NCBI RefSeq assembly: GCF_029893585.1
Contig: NZ_JARXYX010000019.1
Coordinates: 62,001-126,000 of the forward strand
DNA: 64,000 bases
Origin: Streptomyces sp. LBL
Lineage (GTDB): Bacteria; Actinomycetota; Actinomycetes; Streptomycetales; Streptomycetaceae
Reading direction: 5' to 3'
Positions 59,199 through 64,000 of the stretch are shown here, piece after piece. A program made the position numbers and the translations under genes. The notes beneath the pieces were generated by a model, which did no database searches, was not told the origin of the DNA, and saw nothing but the letters and a program-made list of their open reading frames with translations. Positions within the stretch are counted from its first letter, which is position 1. Every line of letters begins with the position of its first letter.

Positions 59199-59448
59199 CG
59201 CTCTCTGGTTCAAGAGCAGCCACAGCAACGAAAGCGGCGGCAACTGCGTCGAAGTCGCCAGCGAGTTCCCCGGCGCCGCCCTCTGGCGCAAATCCAGCTA
59301 CAGCAACGGCAGCGGCGGCGACTGCGTCGAAGTCGCCCACAACATCCCCGGCCTCGTCCCCGTCCGCGACTCCAAGGCCCCCCAAGGCCCCGCCGTCATC
59401 CTCACCGCCACCGCCTGGGCCCCCTTCGTCGCCTCGCTCAAGAGGTGA
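59170..59448 (+). CDS. Tandem DUF397 protein
   Basis: A 92-residue protein with two DUF397 motifs in a row: LWFKSSHSNESGGNCVEVAS (about 12-31) and LWRKSSYSNGSGGDCVEVAH (about 38-57), then the usual ending VPVRDSKAPQGPAVILTATAW. Most DUF397 proteins are about 65 residues with one motif, so this is an internal duplication. DUF397 proteins are small partners of Xre/DUF5753 regulators. ATG 59170 lies within the 3' end of the Xre gene. Confidence 0.92.
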   Translation: MASNRIDLSDALWFKSSHSNESGGNCVEVASEFPGAALWRKSSYSNGSGGDCVEVAHNIPGLVPVRDSKAPQGPAVILTATAWAPFVASLKR

Positions 59449-59475
59449 ACCCGGGACCCAGGTGGGCCGTCACCC

Positions 59476-61515
59476 TCACGCTTCCGGCGCGTCGAACCGG
59501 GCCAGGTCCCGCAGCCAGGCCCGCGCGTTGCTGTCCGACGGTGCGCGCCAGTCTCCGCGCGGGGAGAGGGAACCGCCGGCTGACACCTTCGGCCCGTTCG
59601 GCATGGCCGAGCGCTTGAACTGGGCGAACGCGAAGAAGCGACGGCAGAACACCTCCAGCCACTGCCGGATCTCGGGCAGGTCGTACGCCACCCGCTTGGC
59701 CTCCGGGAAGCCCGGCGGCCAGGCGCCGGCCTCCGCGTCGTGCCAGGCGTGCCAGGCCAGGAAGGCGATCTTCGACGGCCGGAAGCCGTAGCGCAGCACG
59801 TGGAAGAGGGTGAAGTCGTGCAGCGCGTACGGGCCGATCTTGGACTCGGTGGACTGCATCTCCTCGCCCGGTACGAGTTCCGGGCTGATCTCGGTGTCGA
59901 GGATCGCGGCGAGCGTCTCCCCGGTGTCCTCGTCGAACTGGCCGCTGCCTCCGACCCAGCGGATGAGGTGCTGGATCAGGGTTTTCGGCACCCCGCCGTT
60001 GACGTTGTAGTGGCTCATCTGGTCGCCCACGCCGTACGTGGACCAGCCGAGCGCCAGCTCCGACAGGTCACCGGTCCCGAGCACGATGCCGCCGCGCTGG
60101 TTGGCGAGCCGGAACAGGTAGTCGGTGCGCAGTCCGGCCTGCACGTTCTCGAAGGTGACGTCGTACACCGACTCGCCGGAGGCGAACGGGTGGTCCATCT
60201 CCTTCAGCATCAGCCGTGCGGTGGGCGTGATGTCCAGCTCGGCCGCGGTGACGCCGAGGGAGTTCATCAGCTTGTGGGCGTTGTCCTTGGTGTGGTCGCT
60301 GGTCGCGAAGCCGGGCAGGGTGAAGGCCAGGATGTCGGTGCGCGGGCGGCCGGCGCGGTCCATCGCCTGGGCGGCGACGATCAGCGCGTGCGTGGAGTCG
60401 AGGCCGCCGGACACGCCGATGACCACCTTCGGGCCGCCGATCGCGGCCAGCCGCTGCTGCAGTCCGGCGACCTGGATGTTGTACGCCTCGTAGCAGTCCA
60501 GGGCGAGCCGGTCGGGGTCGGCGGGCACGAACGGGAACCGTTCGAGGCGGCGGCGCAGGCCCAGGTCCGTGGCCGGCGGGTCGAGTTCGAAGGACACCGT
60601 CCGGAAGTCCCCGGTCCGCGCTGCGTGCGTACGGCGGTTGTCGTCGAACGTGCCCATCCGCATCCGCTCCTGCCGCAGCAGGTCGAGGTCGACGTCGGCC
60701 ACCGCGTACTGGTCGCCCGTCGGGAAGCGGTCGGACTCCGCCAGCAGGACCCCGTTCTCGTAGATCAGGGTCTGTCCGTCCCAGGACAGGTCGGTGGTGG
60801 ACTCGCCGAGACCGGCCGCCGCGTAGACGTACGCGGCGAGGCAGCGGGAGGACGCCGACCGGCACAGCAGCTTGCGGTCCTCGGCCCGGCCGACCGTGAT
60901 CGGGCTGCCCGAGAGGTTGACGAGGACGGTCGCGCCGGCCAGGGCGGCCTCGGCGCTCGGCGGCACCGGGACCCACATGTCCTCGCAGACCTCCGCGTGC
61001 AGCACCAGCCCGGGGACGTCCGCCGCCTCGAAGAGCAGGTCCACACCGAACGGCACGTCCTGACCGCCGACCCGGATCGTCCCGCCGCGCTCGTCGTCAC
61101 CGGGGGCGAGCTGCCTGCGCTCGTAGAACTCCCGGTAGTTCGGGGGGTACGACTTGGGCACGACGCCGAGGACACGGCCGCGGTGCACGATCACCGCGCA
61201 GTTGTAGATCCGGTTGCGGTGGCGCAGCGGGGCGCCGACGATCAGGACCGGCAGCAGTTCGGCCGACCCCTCGACCACCGAGCGGACCGCCTGCTCGACC
61301 TCGTCCAGCAGCGCGTCCTGCAGCAGCAGGTCCTCGATCGAGTAGCCGCACAGGCCCAGCTCGGGGAAGACGGCGACCGCGACCCCGTCCTGCGCGCACT
61401 CGCGCGCCTGGCGCAGCACCGCGGCGGCGTTGGCGGGCGGGTCCGCGATGACGGTGTGGCCCGTGCACGCGGCGATGCGTGCGAAGCCGTGCTGGTAGAC
61501 CGACCAGAAGTTCAA
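59476..61515 (-). CDS. nadE: Glutamine-dependent NAD+ synthetase
   Basis: A 679-residue two-domain enzyme that amidates deamido-NAD+ using glutamine. The N-terminal nitrilase-type glutaminase has the triad E52 (FPELGLCGYS), K121 (VPKSYPPNY) and C177 (AEVCEDMW); these positions agree with those I remember for the M. tuberculosis enzyme. The C-terminal synthetase has the PP-loop GVSGGLDSTH and TGDLSELALGWSTYG. The start is TTG 61515 (MNFWSVYQHGFAR), with GAGGAAG 5 bases upstream; ATG 61554 adds an unrelated leader. Confidence 0.95.
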   Translation of the reverse strand: MNFWSVYQHGFARIAACTGHTVIADPPANAAAVLRQARECAQDGVAVAVFPELGLCGYSIEDLLLQDALLDEVEQAVRSVVEGSAELLPVLIVGAPLRHRNRIYNCAVIVHRGRVLGVVPKSYPPNYREFYERRQLAPGDDERGGTIRVGGQDVPFGVDLLFEAADVPGLVLHAEVCEDMWVPVPPSAEAALAGATVLVNLSGSPITVGRAEDRKLLCRSASSRCLAAYVYAAAGLGESTTDLSWDGQTLIYENGVLLAESDRFPTGDQYAVADVDLDLLRQERMRMGTFDDNRRTHAARTGDFRTVSFELDPPATDLGLRRRLERFPFVPADPDRLALDCYEAYNIQVAGLQQRLAAIGGPKVVIGVSGGLDSTHALIVAAQAMDRAGRPRTDILAFTLPGFATSDHTKDNAHKLMNSLGVTAAELDITPTARLMLKEMDHPFASGESVYDVTFENVQAGLRTDYLFRLANQRGGIVLGTGDLSELALGWSTYGVGDQMSHYNVNGGVPKTLIQHLIRWVGGSGQFDEDTGETLAAILDTEISPELVPGEEMQSTESKIGPYALHDFTLFHVLRYGFRPSKIAFLAWHAWHDAEAGAWPPGFPEAKRVAYDLPEIRQWLEVFCRRFFAFAQFKRSAMPNGPKVSAGGSLSPRGDWRAPSDSNARAWLRDLARFDAPEA

Positions 61516-61732
61516 CGGTGCTTCCTCGGGAGAACGGGAGAAGTGGACGGGCACGGAGGACGAACGGGGTGGATCTCGTCTCGTCAGCTCGTCAGCACGA
61601 GTCGAAGTCGAGACACGCTTCCAGTGTAATCGTCAGAGCGACACGATGGGCTGGTGGCCCCCTCGCCGCCTCCGTATCGCCGGTATCACAGGCCCGCCCC
61701 GCCCCGCCTCCGCACCGCGGGCGCACACGCGA

Positions 61733-61771
61733 GCGCCCGCTTCCCGACGAACCCCGTCGGGAAGCGGGCGC
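61733..61771 (-). terminator. Terminator after the S53 protease gene
   Basis: A perfect 16-bp stem (GCGCCCGCTTCCCGAC, 61733-61748; complement 61756-61771) with a 7-base loop, 32 bases beyond the stop at 61804. The space up to nadE (61516-61803) contains this and no gene. Confidence 0.9.
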
Positions 61772-61803
61772 GCACTGCCCTGCCGCTGTCGCTGTCGCTG
61801 TTG

Positions 61804-63750
61804 TCAGCGTCGGCGGTACGACTCCACGTAACCGCCCGCGGGCGTACCCACGCCGGTGACGTCGTCGTAGCCCTTCACCGCCGTGAGCGAGCTGTCCGCG
61901 CCGAGGGTGCGGGCGGAGGTCAGCAGGCCCTCCGACGCGTCGTAGCCGTTGGCGTAGTCGACGCGGGCCACCGCCAGGCCGGAGCCCGTCGGGTGGTCCG
62001 TGACGTCGTGGTACACCTTCGAGCCGTACTTCGCGTTCGCGTAGATCGCCGGGTTGGCGAAGCCGATCGGCTTGCCACCGCGCGCCTGCTGGGCCAGGGC
62101 CTGCACAGCCGCGATCACCGGCGAGGCCAGCGAGGTGCCACCGATGCGGTACTCGCTGTACTGCTGCGATCCGTCCGGGAAGGTCTGCGTCTGGCCGACC
62201 TTGAAGCCGGTGTTCGGGTCGGCGATCGCCGCGATGTCCGGGACGACACGGTTACCGGCGGCGCTGTTGGCCGTGGCGAGCGCGTTCGGGACGACGCCCT
62301 TCTGGTAGAAGGGCGCGGCGACGGTCTTGCTGGTGCCGCCGCCCGCACCCGAGGTGAACGCGCCCGGGAAGCCGGCCCAGCTCGTGCCGTCGGCCGACAG
62401 CGCGGCCTTCTCGGTGCCCCAGCCGGTCTCCCACAGGTACGTGTCGCCCTTGCCGACCGCCAGCGAGGTGCCGCCGACCGCCGTCACCCACGCCGAGTTG
62501 GCCGGGGTGTCGACCTGCTTGGTCCCGGTGTTCGCGACCTCGTCGCCGTTGTCGCCGGAGGAGAAGTAGAAGCCGATGCCCTCGACCGCGCCGAACTGGA
62601 AGACCTGGTCGTAGGCGGCCGCGAGGTCCGGCGTCTGGTTGGCCTCGATGTCGCCCCAGGAGTTGGACACGATGTCGGCCAGGTGGTGGTCGACGACCTG
62701 GCTGAGCGAGTCGAGCAGGTCGTCGTCGTAGCAGGAGGCGGCGCCCACGTACGTGATGTCCGCGGCGGGCGCGAGGGCGTGCACGGCCTCGACGTCGAGG
62801 GTCTCCTCGCCGTACCAGCCGGCCGCCCCGCACTCCTCGGTCCTCGTGTACTTCTTCGGCAGCACCTGGTGCAGTTGGCTGCCGGCGTATGCCCCGTCAC
62901 CGTGCTTCTTCGCGTAGGTGGCCGCGTCGTAGCCGATGGTCGGCGAGGCGTACGCGTCGGTGATGGCGACCCGCACTCCCTTGCCCGTGTAGCTGCCCGC
63001 GCCGTAGGCGGACCGCAACTGCTTGCCGGTGTAGCCCTGGACGGCGTACGGGATCTTCCCGCCGTACGCGTCCGGCAGCGTGCTCGCGACGGTGGAGCCG
63101 TAGTACGAGGAGAACGGCCCGGCGTTCTTGAACACGGCGTCCGGCGGCGGCAGTTGATCGGCGTGCCGGGCCACGTGCGGCGCGTTGTCCAAGCCGGTGA
63201 CGGTCAGGACGGCACCGTTCAGACTCTCCGGCGCGGAGGCCGCCTTCGCGGGCGCGCGGTAGGTCTTGGAGCCCTTGGCGTAGTTGTGCAGCTGGGTGCC
63301 GAACGCCTTCTCGGCGGCGGCCACGTCACCGGAGACGGAGACGTAGTGCTGTGTGACACGCGTGACCTTCAGGCCCGCGGACCTCAGCCAGGACTTCACC
63401 GCGGCGACCTGCGCCTTGCCCGCGCCGAAGCGCGCCTGCGCCTGCCCCGCGCTCAGGTACGTGCCGTACGCGGCCGAGTTCGGATCCGACACGGCCTTCG
63501 CGTACGCGGCCAGACCGGAGGCGTTCCGGCCGGCGAGGTAGACCCGGGCGGTGACCTGGGAAGCGTCCGCGGTGGCGCCCTTGTCGGCCTTGGCGGTCGC
63601 CCAGGCGGGCTTGGTGCCCGCGAGCGTGTCCCGGCCGGCGTTGTCCGCGGCGTGCGCCGCGGGTATGCCGAGCACCAGCGCACCGGCGAGCATGGGCAGT
63701 GTCGCCGCCATGCTCACCGCGGCGCGCCCCTTGGCGCGGTTGGATCTCAT
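61804..63750 (-). CDS. Secreted S53 (sedolisin) serine-carboxyl protease
   Basis: A 648-residue exported endopeptidase. Signal peptide 1-34 (cleavage after AHA). Pro-kumamolisin activation domain about 45-195 (ARVYLAGRNASGLAAYAKAV ... FGTQLHNY). Catalytic domain from about 240 with the sedolisin triad E315 and D319 (GEETLDVEA) and S540 (GGTSLASP), and the oxyanion aspartate D400 (SSGDNGD). Calcium-site residues near the C-terminus (DVTGVGTP) are typical. ATG 63750 with GGGGG upstream. Such proteases often work at low pH outside the cell. Confidence 0.95.
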   Translation of the reverse strand: MRSNRAKGRAAVSMAATLPMLAGALVLGIPAAHAADNAGRDTLAGTKPAWATAKADKGATADASQVTARVYLAGRNASGLAAYAKAVSDPNSAAYGTYLSAGQAQARFGAGKAQVAAVKSWLRSAGLKVTRVTQHYVSVSGDVAAAEKAFGTQLHNYAKGSKTYRAPAKAASAPESLNGAVLTVTGLDNAPHVARHADQLPPPDAVFKNAGPFSSYYGSTVASTLPDAYGGKIPYAVQGYTGKQLRSAYGAGSYTGKGVRVAITDAYASPTIGYDAATYAKKHGDGAYAGSQLHQVLPKKYTRTEECGAAGWYGEETLDVEAVHALAPAADITYVGAASCYDDDLLDSLSQVVDHHLADIVSNSWGDIEANQTPDLAAAYDQVFQFGAVEGIGFYFSSGDNGDEVANTGTKQVDTPANSAWVTAVGGTSLAVGKGDTYLWETGWGTEKAALSADGTSWAGFPGAFTSGAGGGTSKTVAAPFYQKGVVPNALATANSAAGNRVVPDIAAIADPNTGFKVGQTQTFPDGSQQYSEYRIGGTSLASPVIAAVQALAQQARGGKPIGFANPAIYANAKYGSKVYHDVTDHPTGSGLAVARVDYANGYDASEGLLTSARTLGADSSLTAVKGYDDVTGVGTPAGGYVESYRRR

Positions 63751-63794
63751 GGAACCCCCTGTGCGGTTCGTTCGTCGCGAGTGGATCACCCGAC

Positions 63795-63820
63795 GGTGGC
63801 CACTCTCGGTGGCCACTCTC
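63795..63820. repeat. 13-bp tandem duplication upstream of the S53 gene
   Basis: GGTGGCCACTCTC occurs twice in direct succession in the 5' region of the protease gene. Confidence 0.7.
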
Positions 63821-63940
63821 GCGATGAACAGTTCATGCCAGGGGAATGCCGATCCCAAGAAGAGCCCAATTAACCTAATGACACGACCATTTGAGGGTTA
63901 ACCCAGCACGAAACCGGTACGAACGCCGAGGGTTATCCCT

Positions 63941-64000
63941 CTAGGAAGCCGCCGGCTCACCTGCTACGAACGTCGCCGGCTCACCTGCTACGAACGTCAT
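63941..64000 (-). CDS. Possible 3' end of a gene running off the window
   Basis: On the minus strand a frame entering at 64000 ends at TAG (63941-63943) and reads TFVAGEPATFVAGEPAAS. The 8-residue unit TFVAGEPA is encoded by an exact 24-bp tandem repeat (63951-63974 and 63975-63998). Whether it is coding cannot be decided from 60 bases; it may be another stop-proximal repeat tract. Confidence 0.3.
   Translation of the reverse strand: MTFVAGEPATFVAGEPAAS

Noticed and set aside
59740..61629. A 629-codon plus-strand frame opposite nadE
   Set aside because: Antisense shadow; the composition is Val/Gln/Arg/Gly-biased and lacks any recognisable fold.

Overview
This is a contiguous stretch of a high-GC actinobacterial chromosome, almost certainly from a Streptomyces. 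Evidence: extreme third-position G/C, many GTG and TTG starts, NAD/FAD and glutamine-synthetase genes in a characteristic order, DUF397/Xre regulatory pairs, and a GlnR-type box before glnA. From memory the order pepA-lpdA-sucB-gntR-aceE ... lipB-lipA ... glnA ... glnII ... aglA ... glnE resembles the SCO2179 to about SCO2241 core region of S. coelicolor; I could not check this by search.

Layout. 0-9.4 kb: leucyl aminopeptidase, then dihydrolipoyl dehydrogenase, a two-lipoyl-domain E2, a GntR regulator and homodimeric pyruvate dehydrogenase E1. Two inverted repeats lie before aceE. 9.4-16.4 kb: WYL regulator, DUF4240 protein, peptidoglycan amidase, a MarP-like membrane serine protease, a small membrane protein, an epimerase and an FAD oxidoreductase. 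16.4-20 kb: a large regulator, then lipB and lipA, which supply lipoate to the complexes encoded at 2-9 kb. 20-29 kb: small conserved proteins, glnA (GSI) with a GlnR box, an HtpX/PspAB pair, a hydrolase-kinase fusion and an AlkZ-like protein. 29-33.4 kb: an accessory islet of small proteins, a methyltransferase, a DUF6879-type protein and an Xre/DUF5753 regulator around a divergent promoter carrying helically phased GTTGC repeats. 33.4-46.6 kb: ArsC-like protein, secreted proteins, glnII (GSII) with a degenerate GlnR box, a GlnRII-like orphan winged-helix regulator, a two-component system, a DUF1996 protein, a lipoprotein and a membrane-tethered sigma-like protein. 46.7-51 kb: a receiver-GAF-SpoIIE phosphatase, the alpha-glucosidase aglA, and a decayed malG fragment that looks like the scar of a lost maltose-transport operon. 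51-64 kb: PAP2 protein, glnE, PPOX protein, a DUF1326/DUF2182 pair beside a frameshifted mycoredoxin remnant, an ATPase/Xre/DUF397 regulatory cluster, glutamine-dependent NAD+ synthetase, and a secreted S53 (sedolisin) protease.

How the genes work together: three nitrogen genes (glnA, glnII, glnE) plus a GlnRII-like regulator make much of the glutamine-synthetase control circuit; GlnE would modify Y397 of GlnA. The 2-oxoacid dehydrogenase genes and lipA/lipB form a lipoate-dependent carbon-entry cluster.

The most distinctive non-gene signal is a recurring one: short tandem repeats that span or start at the stop codon of many genes (amidase, oxidoreductase, 97-aa protein, AlkZ-like, GlnRII-like, lipoprotein, phosphatase, aglA), so that decayed copies of the gene's own 3' end lie just downstream. 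No tRNA, rRNA, CRISPR array, insertion sequence or complete prophage was seen.
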